Shown here piece after piece: positions 54,211 through 64,000 of a stretch of DNA of 64,000 bases. Origin of the DNA: Thozetella sp. PMI_491 (Eukaryota; Ascomycota; Sordariomycetes; Chaetosphaeriales; Chaetosphaeriaceae); the NCBI GenBank assembly GCA_021432635.1, contig MU270062.1:372001-436000 (forward strand), read 5' to 3'. Under the pieces are notes generated by a model, which saw nothing but the letters and a program-made list of their open reading frames with translations, made no database searches and was not told the DNA's origin. The first letter of the stretch is position 1. Each line of letters starts with the position of its first letter. The position numbers and the translations under genes were made by a program.

Positions 54211-54552
54211 ATGCCCGGAAGCGAGATCGGGGACACACCACTTTCGCAAGCCACGACTCTTCGAGAGGAACCTCCGGCCGCGGAGGTTGAATCAGCCCCT
54301 TCGCCTTCCTCCAGTGCTAGAGCCAAAGCCAGCTCACACTTCTCATTCATGAGAGATGTGAAAGACCGATACACAGGGAAAAGACAAGAGAAGGAGGCAG
54401 CAAAGAAAGTAGATGTCTACGAAAAACTCTACGGTTTTGTGCCAAAGAACGCCATGTCGGAGGAGGAGTGGGAAAGAGCGCGAAAAGCCGCCCCCAAAGT
54501 CAAGGTTCCGTTCCAATTTAAAAAGAATCTTTACTTTGGGCCGCGAGGGTAG
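54211..54552 (+). CDS. Small charged hypothetical protein
   Basis: The frame starts MPGSEIGDTPLSQATTL at 54211 and ends at a TAG at 54550, giving 113 aa; an earlier in-frame ATG at 54163 would add 16 aa. The N-terminal half is Ser/Pro/Ala-rich and disordered. The C-terminal half looks ordered and basic: FMRDVKDRYTGKRQEKEAAK, then YEKLYGFVPKNAMSEEEWER and KVPFQFKKNLYFGPRG. There is no signal peptide or membrane helix. I recognise no family. The ordered second half argues for a real gene. Confidence 0.5.
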   Translation: MPGSEIGDTPLSQATTLREEPPAAEVESAPSPSSSARAKASSHFSFMRDVKDRYTGKRQEKEAAKKVDVYEKLYGFVPKNAMSEEEWERARKAAPKVKVPFQFKKNLYFGPRG

Positions 54553-54918
54553 AATGGATCTTGTCGGCTCTGTTGAGAAGATAATGAAGTTAGCCGAAGA
54601 CTTGTAGTTGGGCCCGTCCTCCAGAGAACCCGCCTGATGTTAATGGTAATGCTGCTGCCACTGGCATGGATCTCAAGAGACCTGCTAATAATGTCTATAA
54701 TACCGCACAGAAATTCCCAAAGGCATTTATATGGGGCTGTTGCTACTTATCGGAGCATATGGCCACGAAATAAACACATTAATGAACCAAATCGTTCAAT
54801 TGCTAAGGCCCTCCTCTGGGATCGGCCCTTCTGTGACTAAACGTTGAGAGTCGTCGGTAACCTATCCCACCAATGAAATTGCGTCTTGCATAGATGCCAA
54901 TTTATTTTCACGTTTAGA
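54553..54918. other. Intergenic stretch, nothing seen
   Basis: 366 bases between two convergent small genes; no feature was seen. Confidence 0.4.
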
Positions 54919-55414
54919 TCAATCTTCGCTTGTGCAGTTGAACTTCCAAGACTTCCAGGTGTCCTTGCCAGGTGGAACGGCAAAGCAGAGGTCAAAATCC
55001 TCTTCGCTTCCCTCAGTTGTACAAGTGTCATCCGTGTACATGTTCACTATAAGCTCTTAGTTGGGTCCCTATATTTATTCTTTCTCGTCCCTCACAGTGC
55101 CGATGACGGGGGCATGACTTACGGGAACAGATCAGCACGAAGAGAGGGTTTATGACTTCGAGGGCCACCGAGCGCGTCACGTTGGCAAAGGTGGTGCAAT
55201 TTGTAGAACCTGACAGGGTATCCTGCAAGTAAAATGTACTAGAATCTGAACAATTAGAGGCGTCCGATGACCACAGGCTGACTAGGGGGCCTGGTGTTGT
55301 CGCGCTGGGACTGGGAGTGGGGGCAGGACTCGAAGCCGGGGAAGGTTCGGTATCCAAGGCATAAAGGCCCGGGGCAAAAGCTGCCAAGACAGCGGTAGTG
55401 GCAATGAGACGCAT
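54919..55414 (-). CDS. Small secreted cysteine-containing protein A
   Basis: Two exons (55414-55123 and 55046-54919; 76-nt intron with GTAAGT, a CTAAG branch and TATAG) encode 139 aa. A clear signal peptide covers about residues 1-20 (MRLIATTAVLAAFAPGLYAL). A Pro/Ser/Thr-rich linker follows and then a small domain with six Cys: SNCSDS, STNCTT, LICSLN, DDTCTT, DLCFAV, FNCTSED. Possible N-glycosylation sites are NCS, NCT, NVT and NCT. The phase match at the splice and the even spread of cysteines support the model. It is probably extracellular, and an effector-like role is possible. A second gene near 57 kb has a similar plan, size and intron position. Confidence 0.72.
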
Positions 55415-56670
55415 TTTACGGCTACTATTAGCGATAATATTTATGTCGGAAAGCAACGTTTTCCCATATGCTCGTGCAGCGGCAAGACACCTCTTATATG
55501 TAGATTCAGAGTCGGTTAGCTCATTCCTGGCTTGACTGGATCTACTAGATCTACGTTCCAACGTTAATCTACATATTTAACATTCCATGATTGCCCAAAA
55601 CCCAAATTGGACAGTGCGTCTGTCTCGGTTCACCAGTTTAGGGTTGAAGTGCGGCAACACAACGTTCGGGAGCTTAACCAGAGTTTCCATGCCGATTTAT
55701 AAAACGCAACCACACAACCAATCTTCACTAGACGGAGGAAAAAGGAAAGGGTTTTAACCTGTATTTTTATCGTAGACTACCGTTAGAACGGATACTAGCT
55801 GAGACATCGAACCTACTGTGCGACGAGCCTGGGCTGTTGCCCCTTGAGACCATCGACATGGAGGATTCGCGTTATGGTTGCGACGGCAACTGGGTAATTC
55901 GAGGCCAGCCTTTCAAAGACAATACTTTCTGAGTGACGAATATACCATATTAAAGCACCTTGTTAGAGCTACAGTACGCTTGGTGGGAGAATATTAGAGA
56001 CTGCCTATGTAGTACCAGTAATCAAACGAGTCGCACGAAGCATCAAGAACTATACTCATCATTTTATTAACTATCTTAGAAGAGTGTCACCCATACATCG
56101 GTGCCGTTATTCAAGTAAAAGGATGGCTTAACGTAGACCAAGGTCTCCCTAAGAACAGCATTCCAAGTAGCCCACTAACGCCTTCAACTGGGTAGATCTG
56201 TCAACGTAATCTGCACATATCCTTGCTAGATGACGATCCACTGCGGATGTGCCTTGATCATGAGACAATCGGCACGCAAACGGCGCACTCCTTCGTCGCC
56301 AGATGAGCCAGTGATGAGCCGTATGACGTACACATGTAGAAGCGCCTGGCTATGCGAAACTGCAAGATTCTGCCCTGGCCCGCACATCTAGTCTATTATG
56401 CCTTTGAACCTCTTTATTTGTATCCTTACCGAATTTATCCAAACAAAGCTCATGTCTCTACCAGCTAAAGGCCATATGCTACTACTCTTCGGTCCATGTT
56501 GAAGAAGATTATTAATTACAGTTCCTATCAATGCCTTACCAGGATAAAACATTTTATTTATTTTCAACCACAAACGGATATTCGACACACCAGAGCACAG
56601 CAGTTCGAAATTACGGCGTTCAAATACAGGCTTCAGAAGAGTCAAAATTTTTATCTCAAAGATTTACTTG
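55415..56670. other. Intergenic stretch, nothing seen
   Basis: These 1.26 kb are AT-rich and separate the two secreted-protein genes. No coding exon or mobile element was recognised. Confidence 0.4.
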
Positions 56671-57188
56671 CTAAGTTTTGGGATCGGGGCACGATAGTTC
56701 CCACGAGAGCCACCCAGGGAAGCTAGAATCCATTGCAGGATCTGTTTTCGTTCGGTTGAAGCAAGATGGTATCTTGGAATCGCCAAACCAGAGGCTCCCG
56801 TTGTCGGCGCAATTGTCATCTTTGTGCAGGAAGACTAGGAGGGTAAATAATTAGCACAAGATAATCTCACAGATGGAGACATGAGCGTACAAAAGCAAGG
56901 CTCAACGGCTGTGGTGGTCAACAGTGCCTGCACACCCTGCATTGGTGATGTAAAAGTGTTGCATTTCTTAGTCATGGACCGAACCACAATCGAATAAACT
57001 GGATATCGGAGGCAATCACTAGTTGTATAGGTCTCTAGTATGAGAAGTAGCTCTGCGGGGGACGGTTTTCGGGTATCAGCCAGAGGATTAGCACCATGTT
57101 GTGGAGGAGGGTGAGTCGGAAGAGAGGCGGTAAGAATCCCGTGGGGAATGAGCATGGTAAAAACCACCACTGCCATAGTGACCCGCAT
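56671..57188 (-). CDS. Small secreted cysteine-containing protein B
   Basis: Exons 57188-56891 and 56834-56671 are joined across a 56-nt intron (GTACGC...CTAG), giving 153 aa. The signal peptide is about residues 1-22 (MRVTMAVVVFTMLIPHGILT). The mature protein has Cys in TSDCLR, KKCNTF, EPCFFF, DDNCAD, PSCFNR and LSCPDP. After the splice the motif FLHKDDNCADNGSLWFGDSK resembles the post-splice part of protein A (MYTDDTC...GS...DLCF). An alternative donor at the GTGAGA near 56870 gives a less convincing sequence, so the exact join is uncertain. The gene is on the same strand as protein A and 1.3 kb away, which suggests an old tandem duplication. Confidence 0.62.
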
Positions 57189-59304
57189 GATGTTGTTCCT
57201 TGGGTGTCACTCTTGGTATTTGGGGTTCTACCTGGCTCGCAAACATTAGCAAGTAGGCATTCGTTAGGCACTACTACAACGCACTCTATACTAGCGACCG
57301 TAAGTTTTATATATCTACTATTCACGAATACACTTTCTTCTAAAAGTTGATGTTTCAGCCCCATTCAGCTGTGCATCATGAAAGGGCCGAATTGCTCTAC
57401 TATATGACAGTATTGCGCGCCGGTGAAACTGTAACTTGATTCGAGATGCTAAGGTGAAAGGAACCAAGTTATACGCCCGGTGGTTAGGTCATTGAAACAG
57501 ATTTCTTTCCTATAGACTGAGAAGATTCGCATAGATACTAAACTAAAGCGCTACTATAAGTTTGAGACCTGAGCATTCTTCCTACCTGGGGACTGCGGTG
57601 CATGGCGCCCTTAACGCTGCATCTAAATTTTCACGCCACGGGCACCTCTATCTTCTTGGCTCCTTTAATAAAACTTTTGTCTTGCGTTCTAACAATTCCC
57701 GATCGCAAAATACTGTAGGAACATGTCCGTGTTCTGATCCCCGTGAGAGTGGACTATGATCTAGCCTGACATCTAGAAGAGCCATGCCGGGTTCTCTTGG
57801 GATTATATGTTTTGCCCCTCGAAATTCTATTTACATGGGGCCAAAATAACTCTTGGTAAACATAGTGAGTTGTATATATAGTGATATACATCTTCGATCG
57901 AGCTTAGATAAAAGGAAACATAGGACAGCCCCGACCTTGACAGGCCAGCTGCTACAGCATCTCTTGGGGATCTCCATGTTGATAACTTTCTCAAAGCTTA
58001 GCCGGTACCCCGCAGCGATGGACCCTGCAAAAAAGACCATGGTTGTTGGAAATAATATCGCTAAAGGTAACCTTTCAGGCAAGCTGGCTGAGGGGTTCTA
58101 TCGGGAGCAATGGCACCCGTCATATCCAGCGATTGACAAAGCAGGCGCCGCTCCAGTGGCCGGCGCAGCAACGAGAGAGATGCCAATTCTGGTGATACCG
58201 CATGCTGCCACTTGTTATCAAGAAGCATGGACCGGCATTACTTGGTCTTCGCTGGTCAATTTCCTCGAAGCTGAGGGGACAGCTTTGCGCGAAAAGAGGA
58301 GGTCCCTTTGCTCCCACAAGCTGGCTGCCATCGTGAGTGGGGATTGAGACTCACGAAGGTTCCATCCTAGCTTCATCCACTAGCCTACCCGTGCTTTGCC
58401 GTGGTAGCGGATAGCTTCTCACCCCCAAGTTGCCTAGAATGCGGGGGCTCCAGACGCACGCCAGTTTGACAAATCAGTTCCCGGTCTGCATGGTTGAAAG
58501 GGGTTGGCTCTGATCGGATGATCGAGCATAGGCGATTTCGGGACGAGCAAGGGTTGAGGCCCATGCTCCTCGGCTTTCTCGGTCTGCTACCACATGCAGT
58601 GGTAAATGATTCGTGCTGCCGGGCCTACCAAACGCGGGCTCTCTAACCGTCGATCCGCACAGATCTCAAACCCGTTGTACCGAAGATCTGGGGTGCACAA
58701 GCTCCACCGCGGTAGAAAATTCGAAATTCCAGTCTCGAAGTTTGAGGGGCTAGGCAAGCTCAAACTGGGCTTGTCTGTGTGAGCAGCCATAGCGCATCGC
58801 CTTTGGGGGGGGGGCTAGATTTCGCGAGCAAAACGAGGCTGGATCTGTATTTGCGCGGTGGTGCCGCCGAGTTTCCACTGCATAACTTACCTTAGTTATA
58901 TAGAGTACCTCCAAGCAACCCGCTCAAGCCGCGCTACATAGAGTTCAGGTGCGCTTAGACCTATGTGTTGGGCTGGCTAACTATGCTAACCCCAACCGCT
59001 TTGCCAAAAATTCTCGGCATGCGGCCACACCCCCTAGCTGTCTGATCTACACCTGGCATAATGACACCCACATGCCGCGCCCGAATCCGTGTTCCGGGGA
59101 AAGCAAGACTCACGAGGCACTCGGCTTGGCATACATTAATCAATCCGTGTCTCTATGTCCTGCTGCCTCCACGTCTTAGCTATATGCTTCTTTTTCTCAT
59201 CAACACCTGCCTCGACGCCTGCAAACCTCATGTAACTACAGCTGCCTGCGGCCAGGGTACGGGTGTGACGAGACCCAGAACGAACGATTGCATTCGGCGT
59301 CGCC
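57189..59304. other. Long intergenic stretch, at most gene relics
   Basis: No intact gene was found in 2.1 kb. A minus-strand segment near 58010-58080 reads PERLPLAILFPTTMVFF, which faintly recalls a loop and helix of major-facilitator transporters, but the surrounding frames do not continue the family. A G run occurs near 58806-58814. Confidence 0.35.
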
Positions 59305-60315
59305 ATGTTCGCCGACTTTCAGCCCAACAACTATTTTCGGCCTCTAGACGACAGGGGGCCGGCATTGCAAGTGGGCCAGTGGCTTTTGACCTCAGGTGCC
59401 TTTGCGTTTCTTACCACCAGGATATACTGCAAAGTCAAGAGGCATCGAAGGATACACAGCGATGACATCCTCTTAATTATCGCATGGGTATGTCGACGGT
59501 GGCCTGTAGCAGCGCATGCTTCATCCATCCCGAGGCTGATCGTCTCTCCTAGTTTTTCCTGCTCGCGTCGGCCATTACCAACACGCTTGAGATCATCCTT
59601 TTCGGTTTCGGCAAGCATGCCAACGTGGCCCGCCCTACCAATCTGAGGACCCTCGTCCTCACGGGCAACCTCTCCATCACCTTCACGGTCGTCTCTTTAT
59701 CCGCAAGCAAGACCTCATGGGCTCTGACGTTATCGCGCCTGACGTCGGGGTGGATCCGGGGGATGATCTGGTTCACCATCGTGACCATCAACCTGCTGTT
59801 TACGGCAACCGCTTTCGTGTACTGGCTCGGATGCATCCCGCAGATAACCCACACCTGTCTAGACCCGAGGGTCGGCATGTACCTGAGCATCGCCACCACT
59901 GGTAAACACAACAACAATCTCTCCTGAGGGGAATTCTAGGCTGACTGTCAATAGCGTACTCGGGGTTCATGGATGTCGTTTTCGCCGTCCTCCCGTGGTG
60001 GATCCTGCGGCCGCTTGAAGCGAGTCGTTCGGATAAGATTTCCGTCGCCGTGGCCATGTCCATGGGCATCTTTGCCGCTACAGCCGCCTTCCTTAAGTGC
60101 GCCTCGATGCCCGAGCTGCTAAGCTCCGACTTTTCCTGTGAGTCCTATGCTGTACCGCCTCCCAGATATCGGCGGTTCCTAACACTCCCGCAGACGTCGG
60201 CGTAACTTTGACCTTCTGGGGCTTTTCCGAGATGGCCGTAACCATCATGGCAGCCTCCACACCTATGCTGTGGGTGTTGGTTCGCACGAGTGCGAAGAAG
60301 AGTATGATACCATGA
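59305..60315 (+). CDS. Fungal rhodopsin-like (PTH11-type) integral membrane protein
   Basis: Four exons (59305-59487, 59553-59901, 59955-60137, 60194-60315) encode 278 aa. The fungal rhodopsin domain has seven helices and is found in PTH11-like receptors. Here helix 1 is LLTSGAFAFLTTRIYCKV, the usual HSDDILLIIAW follows, then FFLLASAITNTLEIILFG, SFMDVVFAVLPWW-type sequence (YSGFMDVVFAVLPWWIL), and YVGVTLTFWGFSEMAVTIMA near the end. There is no CFEM domain. Conserved Cys are in GCIPQITHTCLDP. The C-terminal tail is only a few residues long, shorter than usual. Ligand and G-protein coupling are unknown. Confidence 0.85.
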
Positions 60316-61381
60316 TATCTGACATTGGGCGTTCTCTGGTGGATTTGGCGCAACTTTGTTTGGTTTCTCATGTTTGGCAGTGCCTCATGTTTGGGCAGCA
60401 GGAACCTCTGGACAACAAGAAATAGCCCGACACCTTACAGTAGTACTAGTTACGACATTGTTAACCGGTCGTGAATAACACGTCCGAATTGCGTCTGCAT
60501 ATTTGCATCCAGCGTTGACCCTAGTTACGAGATGTATTCTCGAACTCTTTGTTGCACGATAGGACGACCGCATAGCGATCCATTGATATCAGTAGCCTGA
60601 AGAGGTAGGAAATTGAGAATAGGGAAGCCAATTAGACGCAGCGGTTGAGCCGCTTAAGACGGCGTGTCACGTTCTGCTATGGTTCCAGCTCGTTTGCCTA
60701 ATTGGGAATCCACACTCGCGACAGCAAGAGAGCGGTTGGTCTAATGTTTGGCGTGGCTCGTTTGCCTCATATGGAATCGGACTCCGAAACTTTCCACTCG
60801 AGCGAAAGGTGGTCGCAACGAGGATCGGATGTTCCGGTTCCATCATGCAGATATATATTCCACGTATCCGCCACATAGCTACAGTACTCGTTGGTCAGTA
60901 CAACTTGATTATGGGACACCATGTCACCCAGCTGCCACCATTTGAGCGCTCTGCTCGCTGGTTCGCACCCATCGTCCGCAGCTCATTTGTCCCTATTTAG
61001 CCTGTACTCGCCTAAACCTCCGGCCGAGCCTTTTAGTTCCCAGGTAGAAGGAGAGCTTGTATTTTCTTCTATCCGGTGTCGTCTCAACGCAGCCTTACAT
61101 CACAAGTCGGCACGTCTACCGCCGCGCGTCGCTAAACCATGAGTCCCGAATTAGCAATGAGTCCTCCTTGTAGGACCTACCTAGATTGGATTATCAACCA
61201 GGCTGGTAGATGAGCCGTTATCCGAACACGATGTAGACAAGTCCAGCAGCTCGGCAGCGGCTGTATAACTAGCCTCCTCTCCTCTACCTCTCCGTGAGCC
61301 AGACCCTACTGCAATCCAAACTACTCAACAAGTAGAAGCTCAACTTCGCCAATCTATCCCTGAGCGACAGTCGACGCCACC
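60316..61381. other. Intergenic stretch, nothing seen
   Basis: About 1.1 kb between the receptor-like gene and the esterase gene. A CT-rich run near 61271-61295 suits a promoter. No gene was recognised. Confidence 0.4.
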
Positions 61382-62481
61382 ATGTGGATGCCCAAAGTCT
61401 TTCTCGCACTGGCCACGTTGGCTGAGGTAGCACTGGGGTCACCGGTAACCGGAACAGACCTCACTCCGCGCCAGGCTAGCAAACTGAGGATCAGTACGTG
61501 TTTAGCTCGCCATGGGAGCAGCCGACCACGTCATGCTAAGATACGTATTAGTGCCTCTTGGCGACAGCATCACCGAAATCACCTGCTGGAGGGCACTGGT
61601 CTGGGACATGCTGGTTGATGCTAAGTATGCAGACCAGGTCCAATGTAAGCTTTTTCCATTATATCTGGGTTCCAATTGAGTGTTTTTGTTTGTTCGCGTC
61701 AGGGGCACTGCTCACGAGATGTATTTAACCTCTCGAGAGAGCCTCAAAAGTATGATAAATAACTGACAGCCACCCAGACGTAGGATCACAGAATTCGAAC
61801 CCGCAGAACTGCAAGCCCAACACGGCGAACTGGGATGAGCACCACGAGGGCCACTCGGGCTGGCTCGCCATCGACATTGCAAACAACTACATCGAAAAGT
61901 GGATGAAGAGCACTCCCGCGGACATCGTTATGTTTATGCTGGGAACAAACGATGTCGTTCGAGGCCATACGACGGCTGATATTATCGCTGCTTGCAAGTC
62001 TCTCCCGTTTTCATCCTGTACACTCTCCTTCTGGGGCCTCTGGGGGCATTTGAGACATTCCTGAAGCGTTGATAACTAACTGATAGTCCCCTAGACACCA
62101 AGATGGTCAAGATCATGCGAGCTGCTAACCCAAAGATCAAGATTATTGTGAGTTATCAACCTGGCCTATGTTGACCTTTGATTTCGTGCTATAGAGAGCG
62201 CATGGCCATGTGCTGACATGCGTTCTTCCCAGATCGATCTTGTGATTCCTCTAAGCTTGGGATCAAGTAGCCAGATTACCGCCATCAATGCTGCCATCCC
62301 CGGATGGGCCAAGGATAACAACTCTACCGACTCCCCCATCGTCATCGCGGACTGCAACACCGGCTTTTCCACCTCGATGCTGCGCGATGGGGTGCACCCG
62401 AACGCAGCAGGTGACAAGGTGATCGCGTCCCGTGTGGGACCCCTGTTGATCGACTACGTCAAGCAGTCGCTTGGAAAATAA
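61382..62481 (+). CDS. Secreted GDSL/SGNH esterase (CE3-like)
   Basis: Five exons (61382-61497, 61541-61644, 61778-61993, 62095-62147, 62233-62481) encode 245 aa. Signal peptide: MWMPKVFLALATLAEVALGS. The SGNH blocks are PLGDSITEITCWR (nucleophile Ser), MLGTNDVVRGH and LRDGVHPNAAGDK (acid and base). Family members, including carbohydrate esterase 3 enzymes, remove acetyl groups from xylan. The introns give a continuous family-like sequence (QYVGSQNSNPQNCKPN, then DIIAAYTKMVKIMRAANPK). The third intron (61994-62094) begins GCAAGT, a GC-AG splice. The first intron is only 43 nt and its donor is the least certain. Confidence 0.85.
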
Positions 62482-63249
62482 AGATGGGCCGTCTTGTGTC
62501 GGCAGGCCGTAAGCACGATTGTTCGTCTATGACACGGTTCCAAATGGCAAAGGGGTCCGATATGAACATGTAAGCTATATGGTAGCCAACCCTAAAACAA
62601 GAGGAATTCCCATGTTGCATCCGATGGCTCGTGTGCTGCATCCTATCTGCATAAGAATGAAACAAAGATTCTCCGCACCTTTTCTTCTCTCCTTGATCTT
62701 TTCTTCGAGCTCGACCGCCGTGGAAACTTGAGCTAGTGAACGATGCTGAGACAAGTGAGGGGAACAAAAACTTCCAGCCGCCCCCAAGTTTTAATTCAAC
62801 CCTCATGGCCTTAGGGCCGATCCAATGCCCGAACACCTGCTCGGGTATCTGTCGACCTGTGTGTTTATAAGGTACCGTCCTCGGGAGGGTTGCGATTGGT
62901 CGCAGCGGCCCAGTCTACCCATTCTGAGTGCCATGTGCGACATGCCGGCAGGAGCATTTGGCTATATGTAGCTAAGATGGGCATATTAAACCCTCGGTCC
63001 TATTCGTTCGGCAGGGTATATGCAGCGCCAATCGTCCAATATGAACATGCCGCCATGTCAATGATGGGGCACAAGGCATCGGCTACTGGACTGGCACGTC
63101 ACATTCAAAAGGCAAGGTTTGTCATCCCGGTCTCCTCACTTGCGCGTGCTCTTCAACTCTTCTTCAATCGAACCCTCCGAGGCATTCGGCTGCTCGGCGA
63201 CCTTGAAAGCACTAGTAGGACTTGCAAGAGAGGAACTCAGACAGGCGCG
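62482..63249. other. Upstream region of the transporter gene
   Basis: The transporter frame is open back to an ATG at 62890, so a longer N terminus is formally possible. Composition and the family start make 63250 more likely. Nothing else was seen. Confidence 0.4.
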
Positions 63250-64000
63250 ATGGCAGGCTTAACAGCGGGCGCCAGTAGTCGGTATTCCCACTTGTTGGCC
63301 GAGAAGCGCATTGTCCTGATCTGCCTCTTCATCGCCCTGGGCCAATTTCAGTATGGCTATGATTCGGCGGCGATTGCGGGGTTCCAAAATGTCAAGGCAT
63401 TCCTCGAGGTTTTTGGGTATTACGATGTAGGTGCAGCACACTCCTCCTTGCTCAAGCCGGGCACAAGATCCCGGGCATACGTTAATGACAGGCAATCTAG
63501 GAAAACATAAAGCAGTGGAACATTAGCACGGATGTCCAGCGGCTTATCCAGAGTCTTATGAACGTCGGTGGCTTTGTCGCCTCGCTCATCATCTACGCGC
63601 TAGGCGACCGGATGAGCCGCAGGTTGGGCCTCTGGGTCGCGTGCGGCTTCGCCTTCCTTTCCATCTCCATCATGGTCGGTGTTACATCGTTTGGAGGGCT
63701 CTACGCCGGCCGACTGCTGCTCGGAATGTCCAACGGCTTCTTTGTGCCGTACAGCGTGACCTACATGGCCGAATCCGCACCCTCGCTGCTCCGCGGCTCC
63801 ATTGTCGGCATGTCTACCTTCCAGCTCTCGCTCGGCGCTCTCTTCGGCATCTTGGTAGACAACTACACCGAGGCGCGGGACGACCACACGGCCTTCCAAA
63901 TTCCTCTAGCGGTCATGTACATCGTCCCCGTGGCTGTCAGCATTCTAATCATCTTCCTGCCGGACACGCCCCGATACTACGTGGTCAAAGGCGAGGACGA
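63250..64000 (+). CDS. MFS sugar transporter, 5' part
   Basis: The gene runs off the right edge. Exon 1 is 63250-63426, an intron spans 63427-63500 (GTAGGT...TCTAG), and exon 2 is 63501 onward. The first helix is RIVLICLFIALGQFQYGYDS, then AAIAGFQNVKAFLEVFGYYD and, after the splice, ENIKQWNISTDVQRLIQSL. Family motifs are GDRMSRRLG after helix 2, AGRLLLGMSNGFFVPYSVTY, and PDTPRYYVVKGED after helix 6. These fit the fungal sugar-porter family, close to maltose or general hexose transporters. The substrate cannot be told from half the protein. A second acceptor at 63512 would drop four residues. Confidence 0.85.

Noticed and set aside
57990-58350. Possible relic of a major-facilitator transporter on the minus strand
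   Set aside because: Only one short segment (PERLPLAILFPTTMVFF) recalls the family. Neighbouring frames do not continue it, so a named pseudogene is not supported.

Overview
This window is from a filamentous ascomycete (Pezizomycotina). Genes are split by short GT-AG introns of about 50-100 nt. The families are typically fungal: Zn2Cys6 regulator, RTA1, FSH1 hydrolase, HET-ankyrin, STAND N-terminal domain, fungal rhodopsin/PTH11-like and NIMA kinase. One DNA transposon shows repeat-induced-point-mutation (RIP) style decay. Exon boundaries were worked out by eye from splice signals, frame phase and remembered family motifs; no homology search was run.

Layout. 1-4.6 kb: 3' end of a Rab escort protein gene convergent with a meiotic Rec8 cohesin gene. 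6-24.8 kb: a candidate polyketide cluster with a C2H2+Zn2Cys6 regulator, an RTA1-like membrane protein, an O-methyltransferase, an F-box/ankyrin protein, an FSH1-family serine hydrolase and, divergent from it, a 2,402-aa highly reducing PKS (KS-AT-DH-degenerate MT-ER-KR-ACP, no release domain). 25-33.5 kb: self/non-self type genes, namely a STAND-N-terminal-domain gene with a disrupted 3' half, a lineage-type hypothetical gene, and a HET-ankyrin gene whose near-identical repeats run into a 705-N assembly gap. 34.6-36.3 kb: D-arabinono-1,4-lactone oxidase. 36.6-39.4 kb: a complete-ended Mutator-like element (139-bp terminal inverted repeats, 9-bp target duplication), RIP-like in its centre. 41-50.6 kb: housekeeping genes (methionine-permease-like transporter, a small conserved-looking protein, an ankyrin/double-BTB protein, NIMA kinase). 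51-64 kb: accessory genes (FAD monooxygenase, two related small secreted cysteine proteins, a fungal rhodopsin-like receptor, a secreted GDSL esterase, and the start of a sugar transporter).

How genes may work together. The PKS would build a reduced chain, the FSH1 hydrolase could release it in trans as LovG-type enzymes do, the O-methyltransferase could cap a hydroxyl, and the regulator could switch the set on. That is inference from proximity. The strongest leads are the release-domain-free PKS with a decayed methyltransferase paired with the hydrolase, the paralogous secreted proteins, the collapsed ankyrin repeats and the MULE with spared ends.
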